The notes under the pieces: generated by a model
Told to the model about the DNA's origin: nothing
What the model saw: the letters and a program-made list of their open reading frames with translations, nothing else
The model's database searches: none
Translations under genes and position numbers: made by a program
DNA from: Canna indica
Lineage: Eukaryota > Streptophyta > Magnoliopsida > Zingiberales > Cannaceae
Direction of reading: 5' to 3'
Assembly (NCBI GenBank): GCA_034359265.1
Contig: CP136890.1
Location: 92,281,501 to 92,345,500, forward strand
Length of the DNA: 64,000 bases
Shown: piece by piece, positions 23,755-36,065 of the stretch
How positions within the stretch are numbered: the first letter of the stretch is position 1
Layout: each line of letters opens with the position of its first letter

Positions 23755-24460
23755 GATGATGATGATAAAAATATTAATGATGGTGACGATATTGATATTG
23801 ATGACATTGAGACGGAATTGCAAACTATGACAAATATACTACTTAATTATGTATATGACATCGAAAATAAATTAATTTGACCTTCAATTCGAATTAGCAA
23901 AAACAATATCTTGCATAATATGAATTTCAAGCATTCATGATTTGTACGTGAATGAGTCGAATTACTTATCACTCAATCTATTAAAAAACTATCACTTCAT
24001 AAATTGTGAAGAATGTTTCACTAAAAATATTATTGTTATTGCTTTAACTCATATTCCCCAAAAAGTAGATCCATAATATATAGATATGAATAAGTTAAAT
24101 ATATGCATTAAGATACGAAAGTTTCTTATTCCACCATAATGAAAGTACTTTTCAACTTTTCATATACTAGAGAATTTCACTTGAAAAAAAAAATATTTCA
24201 TACTAACGGATTCAAGTTCATAATCATGGGTCCCAATGCACGATATCTTATAGCACTTATTAACGAGACTCTATCAATTATTATTATACAAAAGAAACCA
24301 ATAATAGAAACTAATGCAATTAGATTGTCTCTTTGTAGATAAATTTGGGAATTGTGATGCTAGGTAGGTAAGATCAGTAAGAATTGTTGTTGTCCAAGAC
24401 AAAATGTACTTTTAAATAATTGCCTCGTACTTATATCTATTTATGTAAAAAAAAACAGGT
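23755..24460 (+). pseudogene. ycf2: Decayed plastid ycf2 fragment (NUPT)
   Basis: The plus strand follows the plastid ycf2 reading frame around and after its ATPase-like domain. An Asp/Ile-rich start is followed by [20 protein letters not shown] (about 24006-24068). Next comes [19 protein letters not shown], then [20 protein letters not shown] (about 24150-24300), and last the segment equivalent to AQNVLLSN near 24400. Stops appear in the region (for example near 24079 and 24137), and many differences look like C-to-T or G-to-A changes, as expected after methylation of nuclear DNA. ycf2 belongs in the plastid genome, so this is an old plastid-to-nucleus transfer. It is not functional. Confidence 0.88.
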
Positions 24461-25132
24461 ATATAAAAAAAAAGTAGTATTATTGTAATTTGCATAAAAT
24501 GTAAATATATATTAAATTGGTTACTATGTCACTTGCTTAATTATTTTGTTTATCAGGACAAGATGATTATAACGGATAGATATTAATTCTATGGCTAAAC
24601 AAAGTAAAGCTATTTTTCTCAACCCGATCCGATCTGGAAAGAAAAACCAATTGCCAATTCTGCTAACGGGTATTATATTAGGAGCATTTAACCAAAATAT
24701 CTTTTTTCTACATGCCTAACATATTGTATTATATTATAACAGATAAATACAGATATGAGAAAGCTCTTCTAATTGATGAGAAGGCATTCGCCTTTGATAA
24801 TTCCCTGTGACATTATTGAACATATCCAAATATTACCACAAAAAAATGAAAGCAAAAAAACTCAAGTTATATGCCCAATGCATTCTTAAAGAATGTCAAG
24901 TAAAATTACATGTGGAATTTAAGTAATGACGCTCATTTTATTTTTCTTTACCATGTTAAACTAAAATATTAGTTTTAGTTTTGCTTAACAAAATAAAAAA
25001 CCATGTCTCTCAACAGTAGGAAACAAAGTTGCATCTCATATTACAAGTTCTAGTGCAAGATTTAGCAAAGTCTTTAGAAGGGTAATGCTGATACAGAGAC
25101 AAGATACATAATATTTATTCGGGCCAAGGATT
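24461..25132. other. Spacer downstream of the RraA-like gene
   Basis: AT-rich sequence between the ycf2 remnant and the RraA-like stop codon. The last 100-200 bp are probably the 3' UTR of that minus-strand gene. No other gene or bounded repeat was seen. Confidence 0.45.
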
Positions 25133-25639
25133 TCAAACCGATATTTCTGTCCTTGATATTAAAATGCCATCACTATCTGCGTAGAGCCACTCACCATCAC
25201 AAATCCTTGTTCCTGCAACATTTACTGCAGCATGCTTCTCTCCAAATCCTTTTTTGTTTGCCTTCATTGGGTGAGAACCCAAAGCTCTCACACCAATATC
25301 GCAACCATTGATCTCATCAACATCCCTTATGCAGCCATTAATGACTATACCAGCCCACCCATTGTTTTGAGCCTGCTGCACTGGGTTGCCACCCAAGATC
25401 GCACACCGCATGCTTCCCCCACCATCGACGACCAAAACTCTGCCATTTCCTTTCTCCTCAAGGAACTCACGGATAAGAACATTGTCCTCAAAGACCTTCA
25501 GAGTGACAATAGGCCCAGAGAAAACCTGCCTCCGGCCATAAATTTGAAAATTTGGTTGAAGTGCACGGAGCTCACCATTGAGAATAAGGTGGGGATTTGC
25601 ATCACATGCTTCAGCAGTTGCTAATGGGAAAGCAGCCAT
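25133..25639 (-). CDS. RraA-like protein / putative HMG aldolase
   Basis: A single coding exon of 168 residues, the usual length for plant RraA-like proteins annotated as 4-hydroxy-4-methyl-2-oxoglutarate aldolase. The family cleaves HMG or decarboxylates oxaloacetate with a divalent metal; bacterial RraA instead inhibits RNase E. Key landmarks are GRVLVVDGGGSMRCAILGG (about 66-84), GWAGIVINGCIRDVDEI (94-110) with the Arg105-Asp106 pair that binds substrate and metal in the family, and GEWLYADSDGILIS near the end. The start MAAFPLATAEACD matches plant homologues, and no transit peptide is evident, suggesting a cytosolic protein. The 5' UTR appears to be split by a long intron (see next entry). 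Which reaction the plant protein performs in vivo is uncertain. Confidence 0.93.
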   Translation of the reverse strand: MAAFPLATAEACDANPHLILNGELRALQPNFQIYGRRQVFSGPIVTLKVFEDNVLIREFLEEKGNGRVLVVDGGGSMRCAILGGNPVQQAQNNGWAGIVINGCIRDVDEINGCDIGVRALGSHPMKANKKGFGEKHAAVNVAGTRICDGEWLYADSDGILISRTEISV

Positions 25640-25658
25640 TGTTCCTTAGTTGAAGTAC

Positions 25659-28578
25659 CTAAAACATAGAAAACATATGTTAATCTTTTGTGGCTTTCCA
25701 TAAGTAATTAATATAAGAAGCACCAAATCGAAAAACAAGTAACCAGATAGCTGAAATTTCAGTGTGAGATATGTAACTGAACATAGTAGCAAACAAAACC
25801 GACTGAATATTTGAAGCTTAATGTTAACAATATCCAGTTAATCGAGTATCATAATTAATGTGAGCCCTATGATGCATTATGACTCTATAATAGCAAATGC
25901 AACTTGATGATGCATTAATGCAACTTGATTACTTCCTTTATGCTTTCCACTATACTGAGGTGAAATATAGGATTTGATGATGCAGGCAAGAAGGAACTCA
26001 TTCAGACTGATGACAATCTCTTACTTGTATAGACTAAACAAAAATACATGATCTTTCTGCCAGAAGCATTTATGGAGGAAAAGGTAATAATGTCAGTGAC
26101 CAACTAAAATTAGCATATGAACAAGTGAAGTTAACCATCTTACTATGATTGAGCATACTAATAATCCTTGATATCCAACTTTCCAACTTGAATTAGAATA
26201 CTTACTGATCATCAGTATGAATTATTTAACTTTAAATTAGAGATCAATTTTTAACTCATATAACCATGGTTATTAAACAGAATTAGTAAACATCATTAAC
26301 ATACCAACACGAGACAGACTTAACTATGTCTAAGTACTTTTCCTTGAAGAACAAACTAAGTATCACTGATGTTCCTGAGTACTCAAAGTACCAAACAGCA
26401 TAGTGATGCAGTCACATGAATCCTAACTAATCTCTTCTAAAAGTACATTTTAAATGACCATAAGGTTACAAGCTGAAAACTATTTTATTTCTATCCATAT
26501 GAGATGGGGATAGGTAGGCATCTAATAACATAAAGACATCCTATACCAAATTTACTACAAGGCAGATTATTTTTCAATCTTGACCATAAGAATGATGACC
26601 ATTCAAATAAATTTAATTCGTTTGGAAATTAAATTCATATTTTATATATGTTTTTTCTTTTAGGTAGTGTTTGGTTGGATGGAATAGACGGGGAATCGAA
26701 TACTATTCCTTATGCCCCACTTATTCTCTTGTTTGGTTGCAACTTATTGACAAGGAATAGGTTGGCCATAAGGAATAAATAAGGAATACTATTTCTATTC
26801 CTTACCTCAACCCAAGGAATATTATTCCTCATCTATTCCTTATGATATTTTTCAATATTATCCTTCAATATTTATAATATGACATAAGAATATAAAAATT
26901 AAATTGTTAAATTAATTTTAATAATTATTTTTTAGGATCCAATTATTTTTTATGGAAATAAAATAAATAATAGTTTTTATTAGTTTAAATTAATAAATTA
27001 TGGTACATTAATCAATATTTTTATTATGTTGTTATTAATTAGAATAAATTATAATACAATTTATTATATTTTTAGAAGAGTTAGTCATTTTCCTTTCAAT
27101 TCCTTGTGCTAAGTAAACAAAGTAATACTATTCATTATCTATTCGTTATGTCAACCAAATAAGGTAATATTATTCTTTTTCTATTTCATTCCTTATCTAT
27201 TCCTATTCTTTATTATTTCATTTCATCCAACCAAACACACCCTTAAGATACATTTTAGCCTATGTTTATAAATACATGCATAGGTATCCTTAGAAGATGC
27301 TCCTTGTTAACTCAAACAAATGGCAAACCTAAGGCAGGAAATGCATCAAAGAATGAACAGGGAGATCTATGTCCCAAACTCCCAATTATGCCTTTTTAAC
27401 ACAGTCAAGAAATACAACCACAGGAAACTTAAGTACAACTAGAACAAAGTGAAGAAAACATACCTGTATCAAGGAACTTGCCTAATATTTGTTCAGCATA
27501 AAGAATTAGAAATCAAGTGATGCAAATATAAATGTGACTAGTAAATAGGAAAAAGTTGTAATATTCAGACTATCCATAACCTGATTTTTTTCTCACCAAA
27601 ATAAACACTGCTTATGTTAATATCACTAGTAAAATTAAAAGCAGTCGGTTCCCTTTTTATCATATTATTACATGTAAAATTATAAGCTAACAAAATCACA
27701 CTATCTATGGCAAGTAATTAGCAAAAAATGGCATAAGACTCAAATCCTTTTTAGAGTTCGATAGAGAAGTTTGATGTTTATTAATTAAAATTGACAAGCT
27801 CTAAAGAATTATATGTGGTCTAATCGTACTATGACCACTAGCCATCTTCACTAGATTCCAAAAGAATTAATAAATGCTAAATGACACAATTAATGTTTTT
27901 ATCTACATATGATTAATGTTAAAAATTTGGCAGAGCATAAGTTGTTTGACATGCCTTTTGAAGATATTTCAAACGGTCAATAATAACTCGCCAAAGGCAA
28001 AATCAAGGTGAGACCATTAATTTGGGAGCTTTTGGCAATATCACTTATAATTTTCCCCCCAAAAGCATCCAACAGAGCAAAATAATAAGGAAAACATACG
28101 TAGCAAGTTTCTCTACAAACCTTGATCCAATGACGACCCAAATATCTGCTAAAGGTTTTGTATTTTGCCACAGATGAGCTTAAATCCATATCTTTTATGT
28201 ATATGCATTCTAATTAAGAACTGGGACTACCATCTAATCTCAACACAAAAACAAATTTTAAAACCCCATCTGGGACTACCGTCAGATGACATAAGTATAT
28301 TCCCAAGCTACACGAGAAAGAGGTTCGAGATCTTACAAATCAATATAAAGAGTAGATCTTATTGATACAGTCGTTCATTTCCTGAAAGAAACCCTTTCGG
28401 CCAAATCGAGGCCGACAATCCAAGAAAGGCGATTCGAGATTCACAACACGAAAGCCGTTAACTGACAGCAAACAATAAAGAAAATCGAGAAGGATGGATT
28501 TGATGTAAGAGAAGCATCTGAAGATAGGAAGAAGAAGGGGGAGGGGAGAAGGGGAGAGGGACTAGCGGCGCTTCTTAC
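25659..28578 (-). other. Probable 5'-UTR intron of the RraA-like gene
   Basis: On the minus strand a good acceptor (TTTTAG then GTACTTC) lies at 25659-25660, 19 bp upstream of the ATG. A good donor (CCCCAG then GTAAGAAG) lies at 28577-28578, at the edge of a GC-rich block typical of a plant first exon. A possible tiny intermediate exon ends at about 27472 (ATACAG before GTATG). The intron carries a Tourist-like MITE (26663-27242) and is otherwise AT-rich without genes. The GC-rich first exon and promoter lie at about 28579-28900. cDNA is needed to confirm it. Confidence 0.5.
26663..27242. mobile_element. Tourist-like MITE, 580 bp
   Basis: The ends read GGTAGTGTTTGGTTGGATG and, reverse-complemented, GGGTGTGTTTGGTTGGATG. 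They are flanked by TTA at 26660-26662 and 27243-27245. The sub-terminal regions repeat ATTCCTTAT-type motifs in both orientations. No transposase is present. Confidence 0.85.
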
Positions 28579-29010
28579 CTGGGGAAAATCGAAGCCGAAG
28601 GGGGTCGAACTAATTCCGCGGGATCGAGAGAGGGAGGGGCGAAATGATTAATAGCGAGGGACGCGAACGCGGAGAGGTCGTCGAGTGGAAGGAGAAGACG
28701 ACGACGATGAAGAAGACGGCGGCGCTTGACGGCAGGGCAATCCGCCCACGCTCCACCCACCGCGTGGGGCCGTCTGATTTGTTGGCGGGTACAGACGCGG
28801 GTTTTTTATTAGCCAAAACGTAGTGGCGTGGCGGAGGCCATCCTTCGATGAGATTCCGTCCACACCGGCCACACCACACTCGGTCTTTTTTAACTACGTT
28901 TCCTTATTTGCCCCGCCCCGGCCGAATCAGCCAAGTAAATTTCAAGGCTGATGTGGCCGCACATGGACTTTAGAAAATTATATGCGTTTGGTTATCCTTG
29001 TCTACTTTTA

Positions 29011-29525
29011 GGTGTAAATGCTCACGAATAAAAATTATAATTGTAATTTTATCTAGTGACATATTTGAGTTATAGAAAAAATTACACAGATTTTTTTTTC
29101 GAACGAAAATTGTTAGTGGAGTGTGTCATGTGCACTACATATGCTTACTAATAAAAAATTTAAAATATTTATAGTTTTTTTTTATTTTTAATGATAAAAA
29201 TATCATTATGTCATTTAACTCTCATTTCATCATATTTTCACCCCACGAATGTTTAATATTTTAATATTTATATTTAACTAACATTAATTTTGTGAATAAT
29301 ATTAAATAATAAAATAATTTTCTCAAGTTTTATTTTTTAAATATTTATTTAATTATTTTATGTATATTTTTTAATAATTTTTCAGTCATTGACATAAAAG
29401 AGAAATCACATTACTAACAGACCCCATTTAACATCGTTAGTTGCATGGGAGATGAGTGTCACCTGAACAAATAGAGAGGAGATCGGTGTAATTTCACTAA
29501 ATATCGAAGGAGGTCAGTATAATTT
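29011..29525. mobile_element. Diverged relative of the Mutator-like MITE
   Basis: It follows the 23168-23715 element along its length. Shared blocks include TCATGTGCACT, a stretch around TGTCATTTAACTCTCATT, AGAAATCACATTACTAAC, and the right end GGAGGTCAGTATAATTTA. The left end is degraded and no target duplication is visible, so this copy is older or truncated. Confidence 0.7.
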
Positions 29526-32347
29526 ATTCATTTATTATTGTTTGTTTGCTCGTAAGTATGCTTACAAATTCTATTTATAAGCTTTTGGTTGATTACTAAT
29601 AGAGAAGAAGGTTGTAATAGGCGAGAGAGATATTGCTGCAGGCGAGAGGGAGGTTGCTGCGAGTAAAAAGAAGAGGGAGACTATCGTGAGCAAAATGAGG
29701 CTTTCGCGAGTAAGAGGAATGAAAAGTGAGATTGTCGTGAGCGAAAGAAAATCTTACTATTTGCGTGTTTTTTGAGCCATGGCCAAATTTAATTGATCAA
29801 ATAATGAAAGCATATTTGTAGACATCCAAACAATCTGTTATAATTGGCTTTAAAAACACAAAACTCATTAATCATCCTACCGCCATCTTAGTAGGTTGTG
29901 GGTTGCAGGCGGCATGGAGCGCCTTGGGAGGTGTGGGTGGCGCATGCAACACCTCCCTAAGGTAGATTGGGAGGTGCTTCTTTGCTCGCCCACTTAGGAA
30001 GGGGCCAACTCGAGCCCAACACGGATGCGATTTGAGCTCGAAGGGGCGATTGCATGTCAAGCTAGGCTAACCTTTTTAAGAATATGGGTCGTGTTAGGCA
30101 CGACTTGGAGAGCAATGGGGTGGCACTAGTATGACATATTGCCACATTGTTTAAGAGGTTCAAAAATCTAGTTGAAAGATGATTTAATAAATAAACAAAT
30201 GTATTAAAAAATAGTCATATGTAATAGATGAGCACAAAAATTATATAATTTTTAATACTTTGATCGAAAGTTTTTAAAAATCAAGAAAATCTATTTTCGC
30301 AAATGATTTTTGATAAATAAAAAAGTCATGTTATAAAAATATTTAATATTAAAGATTTTTGGACCAAAATCTACGGACAAGCTTAAAGACTTTTGTTTGA
30401 AAATTTTAAAAATTTTAAAAATTCATTAAAAAGATAATTTTTAATAAAAGTTTTCATGTTATATTTTTTTTTACAAAATTCTTTAAGTTGCTTAGAGACA
30501 GATCCACAAATATTTAAAACCTAACGAAATCCAATAAAAAATAATTTTAATAAATAAAAAATATTTTTGAGTTTTTATTTGAAATTTCTTCCTAAAATTA
30601 ATCCAATTTTGGAAAAAACACTCAAAGTAAAAAAAACTAAAAAAAGCACCATAAATTAAAAACAATGATGAGTGTAAGTTCAACAAAAACTTATCTTAAA
30701 AAATAAAAAATATACGATTCATGCCACGACAAGAGCTATTGATTAAAACGAACTGATTATCTTATGTGATCCATGAATTTATTTTAACTGTAAAAAAATA
30801 AATATATGTATTTGGATTTAAAAATAAAGTATCTAATTCAAATATTAAATTAAAATTAAATTTATTAGACATTAAATCAGAGTTTAAAATTTTCAAATTA
30901 CTACGAAGACATCAAAATTAACCCTATTATTTTTTTATTAAGATCCAATAAAATAGTACAATGATATATTTGTTTTATTAGATAATATAGAATATGATAC
31001 TAAACTTGAAACGCTCGTAATCTTATTTTCAAATTGTTAGCATTGGATAAATTTTTTTTATCAATACTATAATAATATATTTGTTCTAAATTGCTAGATG
31101 TGGATAATAATTTTTTAAATATGATATATATTAAATATAATAATATTTTTATATTCTTTATTTTTATTTTTATTTTAGTTCATACATTAAACAAATAACG
31201 AACATAAATTCACTTATTGTCAGGTCATCTTTTATCGATCCCATAAAATAAATATGCTCTAAGGGCTTATTACTTTATAGGATAATATACATTTTTATTC
31301 ATTATTTGTTTGGCACACGGATTAAAAAAAAATAAAATTGAAAGTATAAATTTAATATTATATTTAATAAACTTTGGATTTAAAATGAGGACGGCGAACT
31401 GAACAAATGGGCCTTTTTGTCTTTTAGAAAAACTCGGGACAAAGATTAAATTACACATATGACCTTCAACAAAATCCTTTAATTCTCACCGTAAATTGGT
31501 TCTCACTTCTCCCTATCGCTCTCATTCTAAAGAGTAAATACTACCTATAATTAAAGTCAAAGTCAACTTACTTTACCTAAAGTTAACAAGGTGGAGTATA
31601 TAAGTTGCACTGTGAGTGAGTCATCGATCAAACTACCTAAAGGCAATTAATTCAAGAATCAGAATGGCTGGTGAATGCAATGAATAAGCAAATATTAATG
31701 GAGATCCACTGCATGCCCCCTTTTAAAGACATCATTAATTGAATGAAGCCTTTACAGTTGGAACTACTGTTTTCTATCTGTCAAGCCTAATGGGTACGAG
31801 GGATTTATTAAACATTTCCCCAATCTGGGAATGAATGGATGCATTCAGACATTGTTAATTAGTTAGTTAGAGCAAGAACTCTTTCAAAATGAAGATGAAG
31901 AATATGTGAGTACTTAAAGAGGTGAAATGCTGCGCGGAAATCAAAGCATCATCTCCATGTTGAATTCCCTCGAAATTTTACAGCAAGTGCAGGAATCTGG
32001 ACAATCTTTTTTCTAAGTTCCCTCTGCTATATATTCCTTGCTTTCTTCGAGGAGATAAAGGGAAATGAGTCAGACTGTGAATCTTGCACATGGAGGACAA
32101 ATATGATTAACATATCTTAAATATGTTCAATGTCACTCCTGAGCTGCACAGTGGACTTAATTTTGAAAGCAATGGAGGCAAAAAATTTAAATTCAATTTT
32201 CAAGCATTAGCCAAAATTCTAAGTTTTAAGTTCACATGCATTTAGCTGAAATATAACAAGTACAAGGGTGAGTCCTACAAATAGGACCGACAAAAGTAGA
32301 AAACTTCACGGGAGCTGAAAAAAAATATCTCTTGTGAATTCAATTCA
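29526..32347. other. Intergenic DNA, no gene recognised
   Basis: A moderately GC-rich patch (29590-30120) containing GAGAGG/GCGAG repeats is followed by strongly AT-rich DNA. Short open frames have no recognised similarity. No bounded transposon was identified here before the foldback at 32348. Confidence 0.45.
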
Positions 32348-33116
32348 TAGTTGAGCAATTATTTAAAATCATAATTTAAACATCATATTTTTCCTACTAT
32401 GAATCTTGATTTTTCTGAATCCGAATCCATGATTAAATGATTAAAAATTTGAATTTATCCTCCATCTCAATACATGTTCTCCTTTTATTAATTAAATACT
32501 TTTTTAAAAAAAATTATTTAAGTGGTTCAAAATAAAATATTTTTATTATTATTCATAATATTTTTTCAGCAAACATATTAATATTATAGCACATAAAAAT
32601 TTATTTTAGTAACTAATAATATTATAATTTTATGAATTTATGCACATAAAAGACTTTTGCACTAAAAAAATAAAAAAATTATAATTTTAGTTACTAAAAA
32701 ATTTTTAGACACTAAAAAAAATACTACAATGATTGTTAAAAAAATAATTCATGTTGCATTTTACTTAACAAATATATAATTTAAGCATTTCAAGATTATT
32801 GAATTTTTTTTAAATATTTCAAAAATAAAATAATAATATTATGAGCAACTAAAATAAATTTTTATCTACTATAATATTAATATGAATTACTACAAAAATA
32901 TATATTATGAATAATAATAATAATAAATATTTTATTTTGAGTCACTTAAAGACTTTAAAAAAAGTCTTTAATTAGTAAAAGGGGACCATGTTTTGAAATG
33001 GATGGCAAATTCGAAACTTTAGTAATTTAGTTATGGATCCGAGAAAATTGAGATTCATATTATGGATCTGAGAAAATCTTGTCCAAATTATGGTTTTTGA
33101 TAATTGCTCTTTATAG
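32348..33116. mobile_element. Large foldback element (long inverted repeat)
   Basis: Roughly 300-bp arms are inverted copies of each other. The left arm reads GAGCAATTAT, then GAATCC, TTTGAATTT, CCATCTCAATACATG, TCCTTTTATTAATTAAA and TTCAAAATAAAATATT. The right arm, reverse-complemented, reads GAGCAATTAT, GGATCC, TTCGAATTT, CCATCCATTTCAAAACATG, CCCCTTTTACTAATTAAA and CTCAAAATAAAATATT, in the same order and spacing. A roughly 100-120 bp non-paired centre separates them. The transcript would fold into a long hairpin. No target duplication was identified, so the class is unknown. Confidence 0.7.
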
Positions 33117-33159
33117 TTTATATATATAGTAGTATAGTACTGCTCCAATTCACTCCTAA

Positions 33160-33520
33160 ACCAAGGATGGCTTGACAGAAACCTACCCGAAAAAATCGTG
33201 CCCGACTCGGCTCGGAAACACCAGCTCGGCCCGACACCAAAAATAATGAGTCGGCACGGCTCGACCCATTTTAGCCCGATGCCACTGAAAAATATTTAAA
33301 ATCAGGTTAAAACCCGCTAATATCGATCCGAAGTGTTTATCGGTCTATCAGGTCGGGTCGGCCCGATAACACTTGGCCCGACCTGTCACGATAAGGGATT
33401 GGCCTTATCGGGATGGCCCGATAATAGCCTGAACCCCGATAAAAGCCGGACCAAATTCAATTTTTTCGTGATGGGTCGGGTCGGGCTACGGGCCTGGCCG
33501 AAAACTACCACCCCTATATC
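33160..33520. mobile_element. hAT-like element rich in GGCCCGA motifs
   Basis: Many copies of CGGCCCGA/TCGGGC-type motifs in both orientations lie between CAAGGATGGCTTG (left) and, reverse-complemented, TAGGGGTGGTAGTTTTCGGCC (right). Ac/hAT-type elements have ends near (T/C)AGGGGTGG with CCCGAC-rich sub-terminal repeats. The left end is poorly conserved and no 8-bp duplication was found. Confidence 0.4.
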
Positions 33521-33569
33521 AGATCGTGCCAAAATTACTAGACCTAGATACGAAGATGCAAGTTGCAAG

Positions 33570-33735
33570 TGTAATTGTAACTTTCATTTGCGGCCAACCA
33601 AATACTTGCGAATATAAGTTGCAACTCTACTTGCGGACAACCAAACAATAGGTTACAAATTTTATTCACGAGCATTTGCTTTCGCATGCAAATATTTTTT
33701 ACAGCATTTGAACTTGCGGGCAACCAAACGCCCCC
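33570..33735. mobile_element. MITE fragment with repeated TTGCGG-CAACCAAA motif
   Basis: The motif TTGCGG(C/A/G)CAACCAAA recurs near 33588, 33634 and 33716. The last copy runs into ACGCCCCCA, whose complement TGGGGGCGTTTGGTTG resembles a MITE terminus. No matching left end was found, so it is recorded as a fragment. Confidence 0.4.
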
Positions 33736-33740
33736 ATAGT

Positions 33741-36065
33741 CGATCATTCTATGAATATATTTTAACATAAATGTGGGGTTGCGAAGGCTTATACGTAAAA
33801 AAATAATATAAATATATTAAGTCAAATAAAGAACAAATAAATGGTAAACATGAATTCCCCAAAATTGGATTTTGGGAGAGAGAAATTCTCAGATTCGAAT
33901 TTTGGGGGTCAAAATTCTTAAAATCGAAATCTAGTGGATTTGATATTCATTTTACTCCTGAGCCAAAGTCTCTAACCAGACTTTGGTTAATTTTTTTAAA
34001 TATATATATATATAAAATAAGTTTAATTTATAAAAAAATTATAATAAAATTGAGATGTTAGAGTCTATAAAATATATTATCATATTCTTTAATTTATTAG
34101 TCATTTTTGCATAAAGTCTATAAAATTAAAACATATATTTAATTCCAGTTCCCAGGTTGACAGCCAACTGGCCCAACTCGACCCGCGGTTTCGCACCTAA
34201 TCATGCCGAACCAGCTCGCCATGTTCCTCAACAAGTCAGCCAAACCGGGTCACATGGGGTCGGTTCAGCCCGACCGGTCCATGTCAAATGCGGCTTTCAG
34301 AAAGCGTCAAATATTTGCCCGATTTTGACATTTTTAGAGCGAGGCTGTCCAAGTAGGTGAAGACATTTCATGAATTAAGTGGCATCAAATGGGTTCGCGC
34401 GTGAGGGCCCAGGAAGAACGAACACAATACACGTATTATGCAAGCTGCCAACGGCGTACGGTCACGGAATCGGATTTTACCATTTCACATGCGGTTAGTA
34501 TGTAATCCGATAAGACGCCGCAAGGGACCAAACTCGATATTCCAACGCTGTCGTAGCACCGCCAGGAACCATCTTGATATGACCGCAGCAAACTCCACGT
34601 GTCGCGCGCGTGGCTTGCATGCCTAACTCGGGTATGCGCATACATACGTTGATACGTATGCTTTATACATCGACGTCTTCCCTGGGAGAGTGGGACTGTG
34701 AGAGTCCCTGAGTGACGTGGCTTCACGCTCTGCATCGTGGCCACGCCAGTCCTGCAAAGTTTCCAGGTCATTGGCTCAACCTCGTTAGTCACGCTGCGAA
34801 GCACACGTGTGCGGGCCCCAAACGCCATCTGGCTGATAGGTGTCAAAAGTGGTTACATCGAGAGCGCAAAACTGAAGCCACATGGGTTCCGGACGATGCC
34901 TCTCGCGTCAATAATCCCCATCTCGGCCATGCATGCTCACCCATAAAAAAACCCATTAATTAGTGGGGCCCTTGTCACCGTCGAACGAGGCTTCTGGGTT
35001 CATGAGAAGCTCACTCACGTAGCACGCGGGTCATTTTCCTCATTTGCTCTACTTGGTGCATTGATATCAGGATTCCTAAACCCTGTATCAGTGTATCGGG
35101 CTGAACAGCTAAGCGGTGCGCATTTCGCCAAATATTTTTTTGGTTCTTCTACTCTTCTTCCGGTGTTCTGCGTCTGCAGCATTGCGTTGCTTTGCTTTCT
35201 TCGGTTCAGATACATTGAGAGCGACCTACGCCGTCGTATTTACCTTTTTTCCCCGGCAGAGAAGGCAGAGGCTGGAAACTAGCGGAGCTTTATTAACTTC
35301 TCTCACTCCTTTCATGAGAGGACTGAGAGAGACAGAACTGTTCGTGGGAGGTCAGTTTCCAGCTCACAGTCTCCCTCTTGAGCTCTTCCAATCTCTTTCA
35401 ATTCCATTATTCCATTAATGCTTCATTTCTAGCTCAGCAACGTTGGATTTGGAGGAGAGCTTGTTGAGATGAGAGAGTGGGAGTTAAAGCTTTGTGGGGT
35501 TAATTAGATTCAGTTAACCAAGCTTCAGACTCTGCCTTCTCTTCTTCAGCACTTATCGTTCTCGTAAACTACTAAACTTTGGGAGATGTGGGGAAGGAAG
35601 GTCCATTGGATCCCATGCCATTGAAGATTATTGGGGACGGAGGTAGGAGAGAGGAGAGAGGAGAGAGAAAGAGAGAAATAAATTGAGCCTTTAAGAACCC
35701 CGAGGTGAGAGAGAGTACCAGAGATATAGTAATTTATATTGGGGAGTAGGCGAGTAGCAGTAAAACGAGAGATAAGCATCCGTCGCCTCTCCCTCATGAC
35801 TCTGCTCTTCCCTGCGACTGACTCACGTGAAGCCAAACCCGTGCTCTGAGATCGATGCATTCCCCGCCACCCGCCAATATCTCATGCGCCTACTCTCGAA
35901 GGTCGATGTCCAAAGGTCAGGACTTTCCCTTTCCGGTGGGAGCAATGTGACCTGGGAACAGAGCTGATCTCCTCCCCCTCCTCCTCCTCATCCCATGGCG
36001 GCCTTCAGACCGCCGCATTGAAGCACCATTGCGCCCCTGTTTGCAACCTTTAGCTGTCCCTGTCA
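33741..36065. promoter_or_regulatory. Upstream region and leader of the LRR pseudokinase gene
   Basis: GC content rises from about 34150 towards the gene. CACGTG G-boxes occur at 34596-34601, 34804-34809 and 35824-35829; the middle one is in the palindrome ACACGTGT. A purine-rich GA tract lies at about 35640-35720. Open frames here overlap in several frames and have no recognised similarity. The last several hundred bases are probably 5' UTR. All function is inferred from motif and position. Confidence 0.4.

Noticed and set aside
24139..24342. 67-codon open frame in the CCCH-RraA spacer
   Set aside because: It is a surviving piece of plastid ycf2 flanked by stops and not an independent gene.
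29872..30060. GC-rich patch with a 62-codon frame
   Set aside because: No domain, no splice context and no similarity recognised; composition alone is not enough.
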